Source: Peribacillus acanthi
GTDB lineage: Bacteria; Bacillota; Bacilli; Bacillales; DSM-1321
Assembly (NCBI RefSeq): GCF_003073175.1
Contig: NZ_QBBX01000007.1
Coordinates: forward strand, 113,658 to 177,657
Reading direction: 5' to 3'
Length of the DNA: 64,000 bases
Shown here: one piece after another, positions 43,081 through 52,076 of the stretch
Layout: the number at the start of each line of letters is the position of its first letter
Position numbering within the stretch: the stretch's first letter is position 1
The notes under the pieces: model-generated
The model's input: only the letters and a program-made list of their open reading frames with translations
Databases searched by the model: none
Told to the model about the DNA's origin: nothing
Made by a program: the position numbers and the translations under genes

Positions 43081-44220
43081 TCATCTAGAGATGTTAGATT
43101 TTTTCAGTGTGAAATCTTCTGTTGGGTAGTAAGCGTTTTTCACTAAAACGTTTGGTCCAAGACATTGGACGGCTGGACAATGGCAATTTAATGATTTAGC
43201 TAGCTTAGAATCCATCCATTTTTGATAGGATTCATGAAAGCTGTGTGTTTGGATATTTCCAAGAGATGGGGCATCACCAAAATCTGTTACGATTACGTCA
43301 CCGGTAAAGATATTTGCATTTAAACGAGAGCGTCCATCTGGATCATTACGTACAGTAACATTTTTAGCGCTATATAGTTTTTGCAGGAGATTTAAATCCT
43401 CTTGACTAGAGCTACATGGATAGAATGGCAGAGTTCCGAATAACATCCAAACATCCTGATTACGAATGTCTAATAAATGTGAAATAGCTTGGCGCATTTC
43501 ATCTAAAGAAATAGCCTCTAGAGTGGAAGCGAAGTCACTTGGATACATTGGATGGACTTCATGGCGTTGGCAACCCATTTCCTCTGTTATCTGTTTATGA
43601 ATGCTTTCTAAGTACGGAAGCGTTCGATTGTTCAGCATGGTTTCTGCTGAAACAATGACTCCTGCTTTTGTCAAAGCTTGACTGTTGTCAATCATTTTTT
43701 GGAAAAGCACAGCTCTTTGTTCTCTTGTAGGTTTTCGCTCCATCATGGCAAAACCATGATCAATAAAATGATCAATGGTTCCCCAATTATGAGAAATATG
43801 GAGTACATCAAGATAAGGAATGATATCCTCATAACGTTCAAGATCAAGCGTTAAATTAGAATTAATTTGTGTACGTACGCCTCTTTCATGGGCATACTTT
43901 AAAAGCGGGACTACATAATTTTTTACGGATTTTTTAGACAGCATTGGTTCGCCACCTGTAATGCTCAATGATCTTAGCTCTTTTACTTCATCCAATCTTT
44001 GTAGTAAAAGTTCTATTGGCAGGGCATTAGGGTCCTTTGGTTGCAATGTATATCCGACAGCGCAATGCTCGCAGCGCATGTTGCACAGTGTTGTTGTAGT
44101 GAATTCAATATTCGTCAATGTCATCTTGCCGTATTGTTCTATGTCCATATATGCTTCCCACGGATCATACTGTGGGGTAATAGGTTGTAGACGCGAAGTA
44201 GTTGTAGTTATCATATTCAT
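43081..44220 (-). CDS. yfkAB: Radical SAM/CxCxxxxC protein YfkAB
   Basis: A 379-residue radical SAM enzyme. The iron-sulfur motif TLCNMRCEHC uses cysteines 46, 50 and 53; GGEPML follows; the C-terminal LNCHCPAVQCLGP is the CxCxxxxC motif naming the family. Such C-terminal cysteines usually bind a second cluster. Substrate unknown. AAGGAG precedes the ATG. Confidence 0.92.
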   Translation of the reverse strand: MNMITTTTSRLQPITPQYDPWEAYMDIEQYGKMTLTNIEFTTTTLCNMRCEHCAVGYTLQPKDPNALPIELLLQRLDEVKELRSLSITGGEPMLSKKSVKNYVVPLLKYAHERGVRTQINSNLTLDLERYEDIIPYLDVLHISHNWGTIDHFIDHGFAMMERKPTREQRAVLFQKMIDNSQALTKAGVIVSAETMLNNRTLPYLESIHKQITEEMGCQRHEVHPMYPSDFASTLEAISLDEMRQAISHLLDIRNQDVWMLFGTLPFYPCSSSQEDLNLLQKLYSAKNVTVRNDPDGRSRLNANIFTGDVIVTDFGDAPSLGNIQTHSFHESYQKWMDSKLAKSLNCHCPAVQCLGPNVLVKNAYYPTEDFTLKKSNISR

Positions 44221-44351
44221 TTAAGCTCCTTACAAGGAATGTAATGGCACTGTATCATTATGAAAAAATGACTTAATAAAGTCAATGACATCAATTGAAC
44301 TTTTATTCATTATTATGTAGGATTAATTAAGCGAAAAGGGAGGGACATAAC

Positions 44352-44531
44352 ATGGGAAAAGCGATTACAAACAAAGACGACCAAATGAATTACTTAAAAC
44401 AAAGGCTCTCTATGTTCTTAGAGGTGTTGGAAAACATTGATCCTGAACATACTGAATTAGAAGATATCGATCGATTGATCGGAATCATTGATGAACTAGA
44501 GACAAAAATTGATCAATTCAAGACTAGATAA
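44352..44531 (+). CDS. SE1561-family small protein (59 aa)
   Basis: Sequence pattern DDQMNYLKQRLSMFLEVLENID...EDIDRLIGIIDELETKIDQFK matches the SE1561 family of short helical proteins common in Bacillales. AGGGAGGG precedes the ATG. Its position between yfkAB and pdaA agrees with the B. subtilis small gene at that site. A weak promoter TTGAAC-17-TAGGAT (44295-44323) lies upstream. Confidence 0.85.
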   Translation: MGKAITNKDDQMNYLKQRLSMFLEVLENIDPEHTELEDIDRLIGIIDELETKIDQFKTR

Positions 44532-44534
44532 ATT

Positions 44535-44596
44535 AAAGGGTCGTAAATCTGGCTTTTACCGAAAAAAAGCCAAGTTTACGACCTTTCCTTTTATAA
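44535..44596 (+). terminator. Terminator of the SE1561 gene
   Basis: Long stem: AAAGGGTCGTAAATCTGGCT against AGCCAAGTTTACGACCTTT, then CCTTTTAT. Confidence 0.85.
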
Positions 44597-44646
44597 AAAT
44601 ACTTGGCTTCTTGGTACCTATTTTTGTAGATTACATAATTTTTACA

Positions 44647-44697
44647 TGTAATCGTTTGCACCTGAGTCTTTTCGAACGTATGAGATAGGAGTATAAT
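44647..44697 (+). promoter_or_regulatory. cre (CcpA) site and -10 upstream of fumarase
   Basis: TGTAATCGTTTGCA (44647-44660) fits TGNAANCGNNNNCA at every fixed base and is nearly palindromic. A perfect TATAAT lies at 44692-44697, so the site is upstream of the core promoter. Confidence 0.6.
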
Positions 44698-44779
44698 AGG
44701 AAACGTAATTTTTAAAAGAATAATTTATTTATATAAAAATGGAATGACAAAGGGAGTATATAGAGGGGGAGAAATAAGC

Positions 44780-46327
44780 ATGAACATGGAAAAATTCCAA
44801 GAAAGCATGTACCAGTTAATTGTAGAAACATCTACTAATCTTCCAAAGGATGTTCGTAGAGCGATTAAAGCAGCTAAGTTAAAAGAGAGTGAAGGCACTC
44901 GTTCCGCAATGAGCTTGGCAACAATCACACAAAACATTACGATGGCAGATGAAAATATTTCTCCAATTTGCCAAGATACAGGCTTACCAACTTTTAAAAT
45001 TAAAACACCTGTTGGAGTAAATCAAATCCAAATTAAAGAAGCGATAAAAGCGGCAATTGCTTTAGCTACAAAGAACGGAAAGCTACGTCCAAACTCCGTA
45101 GATTCCTTAACAGGTGATAATAGTGGTGACAATCTTGGTCAAGGTGTTCCAGTCATGAAATTCGACCAATGGGAAAAAGATTATATCGATGTTCGTCTTA
45201 TCCTTAAAGGTGGAGGATGTGAAAATAAAAACATCCAATATAGTCTGCCTTGCGAACTTGAGGGACTTGGAAAAGCTGGACGTGATTTAGATGGAATCCG
45301 TAAATGTATCATGCATTCCGTTTACCAAGCACAGGGTCAAGGTTGTAGTGCTGGCTTTATTGGAGTAGGTATTGGAGGTGATCGTTCTTCTGGATATGAT
45401 CTTGCAAAAGAGCAGTTATTTAGAAGCAACGATGATGTTAATCCACATGAAGACCTTCGTAAGCTAGAAGAGTATGTGATGGAAAATGCCAACAAGCTTG
45501 GTATCGGTACAATGGGCTTTGGTGGCGAAACGACTTTGTTAGGTTGCAAAATCGGAGTTATGGACAGAATCCCAGCAAGTTTCTTCGTTTCAGTAGCATA
45601 TAATTGTTGGGCATTCCGTCGTTTAGGTATTCAAGTGAACCCTGAAACAGGAGAAATCTCAGAGTGGATGTATCAAGAGGGAGATAAGATTGATTTCTCT
45701 CAAGAAGCAGAACTGGAAACTGCAGCTGCTGTAGAAACAGAAAGCAGTGAAATCATCCTTCAAGCTCCAATTACAGAAGAACAAATTCGTAAGCTTAAGG
45801 TTGGAGATGTTGTGAAAATCTACGGTATGATGTACACAGGCCGTGATGCAATCCATAAATACTTATCTGACAATGATTCACCAGTTGATTTAAATGGTCA
45901 GGTAATTTATCACTGTGGTCCAGTTATGTTAAAGGATGAAGAAGGAAAGTGGCATGTAAAAGCTGCAGGTCCAACTACAAGTATTCGTGAGGAGCCATAC
46001 CAAGGTGATATTATGAAACGCTTCGGTATTCGTGCTGTTATCGGAAAAGGTGGAATGGGACCTAAAACGTTAGCTGCCCTACAAGAGCATGGAGGAGTTT
46101 ACTTGAATGCAATTGGGGGAGCAGCTCAGTATTATGCTGATTGCATCAAATCGGTTGAAGGCGTAGACTTAATGCAGTTTGGTATACCTGAAGCAATGTG
46201 GCATTTAAAAGTAGAAGGATTTAAAGCAGTAGTCACGATGGATTCACACGGAAATAGCCTTCATAAAGATGTAGCAATGAGCTCACTTGAAAAATTAGCA
46301 CAGTTTAAAGAAACTGTCTTTAAATAA
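44780..46327 (+). CDS. fumA: Fumarate hydratase, class I (iron-sulfur)
   Basis: A 515-residue single-chain class I fumarase interconverting fumarate and malate in the TCA cycle with a [4Fe-4S] cluster. Alpha-domain: ICQDTGLPTF with cluster Cys64, DSLTGDNSGDNLGQGVP, GGGCENKN and GFIGVGIGGDRSSG. Beta-domain from about residue 330: VYIYGMM-type swivelling part, AGPTTSIREEPY and GKGGMG. The ATG at 44780 follows GAGGGGGAG. B. subtilis uses the class II enzyme instead; here class I is present. Confidence 0.93.
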   Translation: MNMEKFQESMYQLIVETSTNLPKDVRRAIKAAKLKESEGTRSAMSLATITQNITMADENISPICQDTGLPTFKIKTPVGVNQIQIKEAIKAAIALATKNGKLRPNSVDSLTGDNSGDNLGQGVPVMKFDQWEKDYIDVRLILKGGGCENKNIQYSLPCELEGLGKAGRDLDGIRKCIMHSVYQAQGQGCSAGFIGVGIGGDRSSGYDLAKEQLFRSNDDVNPHEDLRKLEEYVMENANKLGIGTMGFGGETTLLGCKIGVMDRIPASFFVSVAYNCWAFRRLGIQVNPETGEISEWMYQEGDKIDFSQEAELETAAAVETESSEIILQAPITEEQIRKLKVGDVVKIYGMMYTGRDAIHKYLSDNDSPVDLNGQVIYHCGPVMLKDEEGKWHVKAAGPTTSIREEPYQGDIMKRFGIRAVIGKGGMGPKTLAALQEHGGVYLNAIGGAAQYYADCIKSVEGVDLMQFGIPEAMWHLKVEGFKAVVTMDSHGNSLHKDVAMSSLEKLAQFKETVFK

Positions 46328-46336
46328 GACAAACAA

Positions 46337-46372
46337 AGAAGCTTGGGAATCCAAGCTTCTTTTGATTTTTTT
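46337..46372 (+). terminator. Terminator of fumA
   Basis: AAGAAGCTTGG, loop GAAT, CCAAGCTTCTT, then TTGATTTTTT. Confidence 0.9.
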
Positions 46373-46403
46373 GGAAGGTTTTATGAAGTATACCTTTCCC
46401 TCA

Positions 46404-46452
46404 TTCACAACTGTAAAAGGACTTTATTACTATATTTATGAAAACGCTCTCA
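46404..46452 (+). promoter_or_regulatory. Promoter with overlapping cre site
   Basis: TTCACA (46404-46409), 18-base spacer, TACTAT (46428-46433). TGAAAACGCTCTCA (46439-46452) matches TGNAANCGNNNNCA fully and lies over the likely start point, a repressing position. Confidence 0.55.
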
Positions 46453-46510
46453 AATGCCCACACCGTGATGAAAATCGGACATACATTGTTATGGAAAGGA
46501 GGGATTTATA

Positions 46511-46699
46511 ATGGACTTAAAATCATTATTCTTAACGGTTTTAGCTGGTTTTGCTTTAATTTATCTTCCTACTCTTACTGAATCATTAACGTTTGTTTCA
46601 TCACTTGCTCCAATCCTTACAACTGTAGGATATTTCACTGTCGGTGTTTTTTCACTTGCTCTTGTTTATAAAGCATTAAGACAATTATTAAATCGATAG
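46511..46699 (+). CDS. Small two-helix membrane protein (62 aa)
   Basis: Reads MDLKSLFLTVLAGFALIYLP...LTTVGYFTVGVFSLALVYKALRQLLNR: two hydrophobic helices (about 5-20 and 35-55) and a basic end. AAAGGAGGG precedes the ATG. Own promoter and terminator, with a CcpA site. Family not recognised. Confidence 0.75.
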   Translation: MDLKSLFLTVLAGFALIYLPTLTESLTFVSSLAPILTTVGYFTVGVFSLALVYKALRQLLNR

Positions 46700-46730
46700 A
46701 TAATTGAAAGTTTTCTCCTACTAGTGCTGT

Positions 46731-46758
46731 CCGTCCGGGTTTTTCGGACGGATTTATT
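46731..46758 (+). terminator. Terminator of the 62-aa gene
   Basis: CCGTCCG and CGGACGG around GGTTTTT, then ATTTATTATTT. Confidence 0.85.
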
Positions 46759-46807
46759 ATTTATAGATAAAAATAAGATCTTATATCTTATAACATTAAC
46801 CTTCTTT

Positions 46808-46840
46808 TGCAATATTTTCCCTGTAATGTTTCCGATACTT
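46808..46840 (+). promoter_or_regulatory. Weak SigG-like promoter of pdaA
   Basis: TGCAATA (46808-46814) and GATACTT (46834-46840) resemble the SigG boxes TGAATA and CATACTA, with a 19-base spacer. pdaA is a forespore gene in B. subtilis. Confidence 0.3.
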
Positions 46841-46886
46841 TCTGGAAAAATAAGAAAAATGTACAGGAATACAGGAGGGAAGACGT

Positions 46887-47684
46887 TTGATTAAAAAAGT
46901 AACATTTATTACTTCATTATTATTTGTATTTGTTACATATAGTACTATCGCGTATATACCAAATTCTCCATATCACTGGGGATTTAATAAAAGTAAAAAT
47001 GGAGTACCTGCGGATGCTGGAGCGAAGTATGAAGAAATGATTGCAAAATACGATGCTGTCTATAAGGATGATTCGAAAAAGAAAACGATATATCTAACTT
47101 TTGATAATGGCTATGAAAATGGTTATACCGATGAAATTTTAGATGTGCTAAAGAAACACCATGTACCTGCCGCTTTTTTTGTTACAGGACATTATTTACT
47201 ATCTGCTGAGGACTTGGTAAAACGAATGTCAAAAGAAGGTCATATTATTGGGAACCATTCCTGGCACCATCCAGATATGACTCAGGTTACAAATGAAAGG
47301 CTGTTTAAAGAGTTATATCAAGTCAAAAAGAAGACCGAAGAAATTACAGGGAAAAAAGGTATGCAATATTTACGTCCACCACGAGGGATATTTAGTGAGC
47401 GTACTATGGCTGCAGCAAAAGAGGCTGGATATGTTCATGTATTTTGGTCATTAGCTTTTAAAGATTGGAATGTGAATGCCCAGCAAGGTCCTGAATATGC
47501 ATATCAGCAGGTGATGGCTCAAATACATCCTGGAGCCATCATTCTATTGCATACCATTTCAAAGGATAATGCAGAAGCACTTGAGAGAATTATCTTGGAG
47601 TTGAAGAGACAAGGATATACATTCAAAAGCCTTGATGACCTGTATATGAAGAAAGAAATGGGAGAAAAAATATTAAAAAGGTAA
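46887..47684 (+). CDS. pdaA: Delta-lactam-biosynthetic de-N-acetylase (spore cortex)
   Basis: A 265-residue NodB-type polysaccharide deacetylase. N-terminal signal/anchor helix, then the PdaA mark YHWGFNKSKNG, catalytic motif 1 TFDNGYENGYT (Asp in the metal site), motif 2 GNHSWHHPDM, motif 3 YLRPPRGIFS, and motif 5 AIILLHT. PdaA removes N-acetyl from muramic acid on the way to muramic delta-lactam, needed for germination. The start is TTG at 46887 behind AGGAGGGA. It shows the organism forms spores. Confidence 0.95.
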   Translation: MIKKVTFITSLLFVFVTYSTIAYIPNSPYHWGFNKSKNGVPADAGAKYEEMIAKYDAVYKDDSKKKTIYLTFDNGYENGYTDEILDVLKKHHVPAAFFVTGHYLLSAEDLVKRMSKEGHIIGNHSWHHPDMTQVTNERLFKELYQVKKKTEEITGKKGMQYLRPPRGIFSERTMAAAKEAGYVHVFWSLAFKDWNVNAQQGPEYAYQQVMAQIHPGAIILLHTISKDNAEALERIILELKRQGYTFKSLDDLYMKKEMGEKILKR

Positions 47685-47690
47685 TACTTA

Positions 47691-47724
47691 GAAAGCCTTC
47701 CGTAATAACGGGGGGTTTTCTTTA
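47691..47724 (+). terminator. Terminator of pdaA
   Basis: GAAAGCCTTCCGT pairs with ACGGGGGGTTTTC using G-T pairs, then TTTAAT. Confidence 0.65.
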
Positions 47725-47793
47725 ATATTTCAAAGCTAACAAAGTCATCCCTAAAATGATATAATACGGAAAATGTACAATGGGGGAAAGACT

Positions 47794-48678
47794 GTGTGGA
47801 ATGAAACTATTTCAATCCAAGGACCATATAATTTTGAGCTAGTATTAGAACGTTTAGCCCTAGATCCTTTGCAGTGTGTGGAAACGGATAGTAGAAGGGT
47901 TAAGGTTCCACTATATATTGAAGGAATCCCTGAGGTAGTAACGATTCAGGCAGTTGGAACAACGGACTATCCAGAATTCTTTGTTTCTGGGGAAGATGTT
48001 TCTACCAAGGAAAAGGCTTTTTCTCGAATTAAAGAAATTTTTCACTGGCACCTACCATTAGAAAGCATACATCAACATTTTGCTGAGACAAAACTTAGTG
48101 ATATCTTTGAGGAACATAAGGGTACTGCACTGATATTAGATTTTGATTATTTCAGTTGTCTTGTAAAATGTATTATCCATCAACAACTAAATCTTTCATT
48201 TGCCCATACCTTAACAGAAAGATTCGTCCATACTTATGGTTTTGAGAAAGATGGAACCTGGTTTTATCCGTCACCGGATCGTGTAGCTGCCATTACGGTA
48301 GAAGAATTGAGAGAGCTTCAATTCAGTACAAGAAAAGCGGAATATGTGATCGGATTAGGTAAAGAAATTTCAGAAGGTAACCTAGACCTGGCTGCCTTAA
48401 AAGAAAAATCAGACTTAGATGTAATAAATACACTGGTCAAGTTAAGAGGTATCGGCAATTGGACAGCAGAAAATTTCCTGCTTTTTGGTCTTGGTAGACC
48501 GAATCTATTTCCTAAAGCAGATATTGGCATACAAAATGCGTTAAAAAAATTACTGCAGCTACCAGAAAAGCCATCCATAGAGGTTATGGACGACTTATCA
48601 ACAGAATGGTCACCATATTTAAGCTATGCATCCCTTTATCTGTGGCGCAGCATTGAAAAGCGGAGTGTAAAATCATGA
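47794..48678 (+). CDS. yfjP: DNA-3-methyladenine glycosylase II family (AlkA-like)
   Basis: A 294-residue base-excision glycosylase resembling YfjP. N-terminal beta domain (about 1-105), then the HhH-GPD domain: helix-hairpin-helix [21 protein letters not shown] and catalytic aspartate in [12 protein letters not shown]. It should remove alkylated purines from DNA. The start is GTG at 47794, 4 bases after GGGGGAAAG; an upstream ATG lacks a ribosome site. It overlaps rlmCD by 4 bases, as in B. subtilis. Confidence 0.88.
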   Translation: MWNETISIQGPYNFELVLERLALDPLQCVETDSRRVKVPLYIEGIPEVVTIQAVGTTDYPEFFVSGEDVSTKEKAFSRIKEIFHWHLPLESIHQHFAETKLSDIFEEHKGTALILDFDYFSCLVKCIIHQQLNLSFAHTLTERFVHTYGFEKDGTWFYPSPDRVAAITVEELRELQFSTRKAEYVIGLGKEISEGNLDLAALKEKSDLDVINTLVKLRGIGNWTAENFLLFGLGRPNLFPKADIGIQNALKKLLQLPEKPSIEVMDDLSTEWSPYLSYASLYLWRSIEKRSVKS

Positions 48679-50075
48679 AAAAGCAACATGAAAGTAATAG
48701 AACACAAACAGCAATGGCTCTTCAAGTGGGACAAACTTTTCCCCTGACGATTAAGAGGCTTGGAATCAACGGAGAAGGTGTTGGTTATTTTAAAAGAGGC
48801 GTTGTTTTCGTACAAGGAGCATTACCAGGCGAAGAAGTGGTAGCTGAAGCGACAAAGGTCCATCCGAAATTTGCAGAAGCGAAAGTGAAAAAAATTCGCA
48901 AAAAGTCTGGAGATAGAGTAAACCCACCTTGTCCGGTATATGATCAATGTGGAGGATGCCAGCTTCAGCACCTTTCCTACGAGGGACAATTAAAGGAAAA
49001 GCGTGACATCGTAAGACAGGCCTTTGAAAGATATCTTGGTAATGAAACGGTAAAACTAGATATCCGAGAAACGATAGGTATGGAAGACCCTTGGAGTTAC
49101 CGAAATAAAAGCCAATTCCAAACAGGCATTCGCAATGGTAAAGTGATTGCAGGATTATATGGATTGAACTCTCACAATCTAATTGACATACCTGTCTGTA
49201 TTGTCCAACATCCTGAATGTAACAAAGTGACAGATGAAATAAAAAAAATGTTGGATGAGTTGAACATTTCTATATACGATGAGAAGAAACGAAGAGGATC
49301 AGTACGTACGATTATGGTTCGTGTTGGATTCCAGTCTGGTGAAGTACAGGTGGTTATTGTCACGGCCACTAGGGAATTGCCTAAAAAGGACCAGCTAATT
49401 GATCTTATCCAACAAAAACTCCCACAGGTAAAGTCGGTAGTTCAAAACGTCAATGATCAAGAAACCTCCCTAGTTTTTGGAGAAAAATCCATTCATCTTT
49501 CCGGAGAAAATGTAATAAAAGAGACTCTAGGAGATCTTTCTTATGAGCTATCTGCACGTACATTCTTTCAGTTAAATCCGATTCAAACGGTAAAATTATA
49601 TGACGAAGCTAAAAAAGCTGCTAGTTTAACGGGCAAGGAAAATGTAGTGGATGCCTATTGTGGTGTAGGTACGATTGGGTTATGGTTATCCGACGAAGCA
49701 AAAGAAGTACGTGGAATGGACGTTATTAAAGAGTCTATCAAAGACGCAAGGATGAACGCGAAACGTCACGGCAAAACAAATACCCATTTTGAAACAGGAA
49801 AAGCAGAGAACGTTTTGCCAACCTGGATTAATAAAGGATGGAAACCAGATGTTTTGGTTGTAGATCCACCAAGAAGCGGCTGTGATGAGCAACTTCTAGC
49901 TACTATTGTGAAAGCAAAACCAAAGACCGTAGTGTATGTATCCTGTAATCCATCCACATTGGCAAAGGATTATCAACGATTAAGTAAGCTATACAAAATA
50001 CAATACATTCAGCCTGTTGACATGTTCCCTCAGACGAGCCACGTGGAAGCAGTTGTGAAACTAATGCTAAAATAA
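48675..50075 (+). CDS. rlmCD: 23S rRNA (uracil-C5)-methyltransferase RlmCD
   Basis: A 466-residue class I SAM methyltransferase. TRAM RNA-binding domain (about 15-75); iron-sulfur cysteines C86, C92 and C95 in [15 protein letters not shown] plus a fourth C near 174; SAM motif [30 protein letters not shown]; and the catalytic cysteine in [12 protein letters not shown]. Known: in Gram-positives one enzyme methylates U747 and U1939. Translation-coupled to yfjP. Confidence 0.93.
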   Translation: MKKQHESNRTQTAMALQVGQTFPLTIKRLGINGEGVGYFKRGVVFVQGALPGEEVVAEATKVHPKFAEAKVKKIRKKSGDRVNPPCPVYDQCGGCQLQHLSYEGQLKEKRDIVRQAFERYLGNETVKLDIRETIGMEDPWSYRNKSQFQTGIRNGKVIAGLYGLNSHNLIDIPVCIVQHPECNKVTDEIKKMLDELNISIYDEKKRRGSVRTIMVRVGFQSGEVQVVIVTATRELPKKDQLIDLIQQKLPQVKSVVQNVNDQETSLVFGEKSIHLSGENVIKETLGDLSYELSARTFFQLNPIQTVKLYDEAKKAASLTGKENVVDAYCGVGTIGLWLSDEAKEVRGMDVIKESIKDARMNAKRHGKTNTHFETGKAENVLPTWINKGWKPDVLVVDPPRSGCDEQLLATIVKAKPKTVVYVSCNPSTLAKDYQRLSKLYKIQYIQPVDMFPQTSHVEAVVKLMLK

Positions 50076-50116
50076 CGAAAAAGCCCATTTCCTATTGGAA
50101 ATGGGCTTTTTCGTTA
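50074..50116 (+). terminator. Terminator of yfjP-rlmCD
   Basis: Perfect 19-base arms (50074-50092 and 50097-50115), core AAAAAGCCCATTTCC, loop TATT; the run TTTTT lies inside the second arm. Confidence 0.9.
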
Positions 50117-50235
50117 GGTAATGGAAATAGTAGGTTTCAAAGAGTGACAGGAAATATATCATACTTTATACTTTATATTAGATAATTTAGAATATTTTTG
50201 AAATATAAAGAACTGATTTTGGAGAGTAAATCACC

Positions 50236-50280
50236 ATGAAAAATTTAACGAACAAAAAGATTAAGGGGGTCCTTCAATGA
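50236..50280 (+). CDS. Leader micro-ORF (14 aa) overlapping the acyl-CoA dehydrogenase start
   Basis: MKNLTNKKIKGVLQ, with GGAGAG 9 bases before its ATG. Its stop (TGA at 50278) overlaps the next start (ATGA), and the next gene's AAGGGGG ribosome site lies inside it, so translation is likely coupled. Confidence 0.4.
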   Translation: MKNLTNKKIKGVLQ

Positions 50281-51908
50281 ACCTAGTTTCCAACGATAGT
50301 GAAATTAGAGGGGAGAATGTATATTCGTTCGATGAATTTTGTAGTAAGCGCGAAAGTCTAGATTGGTATCGTGATGATCTTTTCTTACAAAAGTCAGCAG
50401 AACATTTTATCGGTTTAGACTATGGAAAAATCAACGAAAGAATCCTTACTTTTTCACCGACTGTTTCTTTAAAATGGAACCAACTTGCAGAAAGAATGGC
50501 TAGGCCAGAAGTACGTCCGTTTATGCTTCACTATGACGCTTTTAATCATCGGATTGATCGAATTGTCCGTCCTATGGAAGCTCATCAATTAGAGAAGGAA
50601 ATATTCGGAGAAGGATTATTTTCTAATAAAATGGCACCTTGGGAAAGCTTTGTAAAACGGTTGTTGATTCATCAATTAGGTGAAGCAGGGGTAGCGTGTC
50701 CTTTAACTTGTACACATGGGCTTATTGGAATTATTGAACAATTTCCAAACGAAAATATTCCCGAACTAGAAGAGATATTAAAACACACTAAAGAAGGTTT
50801 GAATGGAGAATTTGCAATTGGAGCACAGTTCATGACGGAAATCCAAGGAGGTTCTGATTTACCTGCTAATTTGCTTGAGGCAGTTCCGGATGGGGGGAAT
50901 TATCGTTTATATGGTAACAAGTTTTTCTGCTCTGTAGCACATGCAGATTATTCAGTAGTAACCGCAAAAATATCAGGTTCGAATAAGGTTTCTACTTTTA
51001 TCGTCCCATCATGGCTTCCAGGGGATAAAATGAAGGAAAAAAGAAATGGGTATGAAATAAATCGGATTAAATGGAAGCTTGGAACAGCCGAGCTACCGAC
51101 AGGAGAAATAAATTATAAAGGAGCACTTGCATACCCAGTAGGTCCAAAGGATAAAGGGATTGCTGTTGCAGCTGGAATTGTACTAACATTATCTCGTTTG
51201 GAGATTGGGATTGCTTGTGCGGCATTTATGCTCCGTGCATCTCGTGAAGCGAATCTATACAGTGATTTCCGTACAGTTTTCGGCAAAAAGGTAAAGGATT
51301 ATCCGCTTGCAGCCTGTAAGTTAAAATACATTGAAAATGCTGCTCAAAGAACGACTGCAGGAGCATTTAAAATATATGATACATTCTTACGTTTAGAAAG
51401 ACCGTTGAATCCAGGGTTAGACTCTGATTTACCTATGGAAGTAAGAAAGCAACTCTTCATCTTCCGCGAATTAGTACTTCTTCAAAAAATTAGTACGACT
51501 AATGAGGGCGTAAAAGTCCTTAATGAAGCGATGTCAATCTTTGCAGGACATGGAGTAATGGAGGAATTTTCTTCCCTTCCTCGAATATTCCGTGATGTAG
51601 TGGTCAATGAACAGTGGGAGGGGCCGCGTAATTTATTGCTTACACAAATCTATAGGGATATTCAAAGAGTAACAGAATGGTTATCTCCATCAGAATTCGT
51701 AGGTGGTGTTCTTCACGGTGCAGCAATAGAAACAATCCATGAGTTCTCTTTACAACTTGAAAATCTATTACAAAAACCAGTCCTTGGAATAGTAAATGAA
51801 GCTTCTATGGAAGCTGCAACAGAATGGGATACTTTTTGTAGTGCATTATTTAAGGCCTATCAGGAATTAGCTTTAAATGAAATAGAAGCAAAAGCTAATA
51901 TAAAGTAA
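50277..51908 (+). CDS. AidB-like acyl-CoA dehydrogenase family protein
   Basis: A 543-residue flavoprotein of the acyl-CoA dehydrogenase superfamily, nearer to the long AidB type than to the usual 380-residue enzymes. Seen: GAQFMTEIQGGSDLPANLLEA (FAD-binding loop, near 182-202), YGNKFFCSVAHADY, LSRLEIGIACAAFM, and the C-terminal VVNEQWEGPRNLLL with the glutamate at the active-site position. Known: E. coli AidB is made on alkylation stress. Here an AlkA-like glycosylase lies 1.6 kb upstream but in another transcript. Substrate unknown. Confidence 0.82.
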   Translation: MNLVSNDSEIRGENVYSFDEFCSKRESLDWYRDDLFLQKSAEHFIGLDYGKINERILTFSPTVSLKWNQLAERMARPEVRPFMLHYDAFNHRIDRIVRPMEAHQLEKEIFGEGLFSNKMAPWESFVKRLLIHQLGEAGVACPLTCTHGLIGIIEQFPNENIPELEEILKHTKEGLNGEFAIGAQFMTEIQGGSDLPANLLEAVPDGGNYRLYGNKFFCSVAHADYSVVTAKISGSNKVSTFIVPSWLPGDKMKEKRNGYEINRIKWKLGTAELPTGEINYKGALAYPVGPKDKGIAVAAGIVLTLSRLEIGIACAAFMLRASREANLYSDFRTVFGKKVKDYPLAACKLKYIENAAQRTTAGAFKIYDTFLRLERPLNPGLDSDLPMEVRKQLFIFRELVLLQKISTTNEGVKVLNEAMSIFAGHGVMEEFSSLPRIFRDVVVNEQWEGPRNLLLTQIYRDIQRVTEWLSPSEFVGGVLHGAAIETIHEFSLQLENLLQKPVLGIVNEASMEAATEWDTFCSALFKAYQELALNEIEAKANIK

Positions 51909-51969
51909 TACCTATTTTTTAGAATATGATTTTAAGGTAGTAGTTGTCTTAATATTATTTATGAATTGA

Positions 51970-52010
51970 AAGCGGAAGTAAGGGTAAATCCCCTTCTTCT
52001 GCTTTTTGCT
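51970..52010 (+). terminator. Terminator of the AidB-like gene
   Basis: AAGCGGAAGTAAGGG pairs imperfectly with CCCCTTCTTCTGCTT, then TTTGCTTTTTCTT. Confidence 0.7.
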
Positions 52011-52076
52011 TTTTCTTAAAGAACGAAGTAAGGTGAATAAGTGTCAACCAGAGGATTAAAGTTTAGGAGAGAGAAA

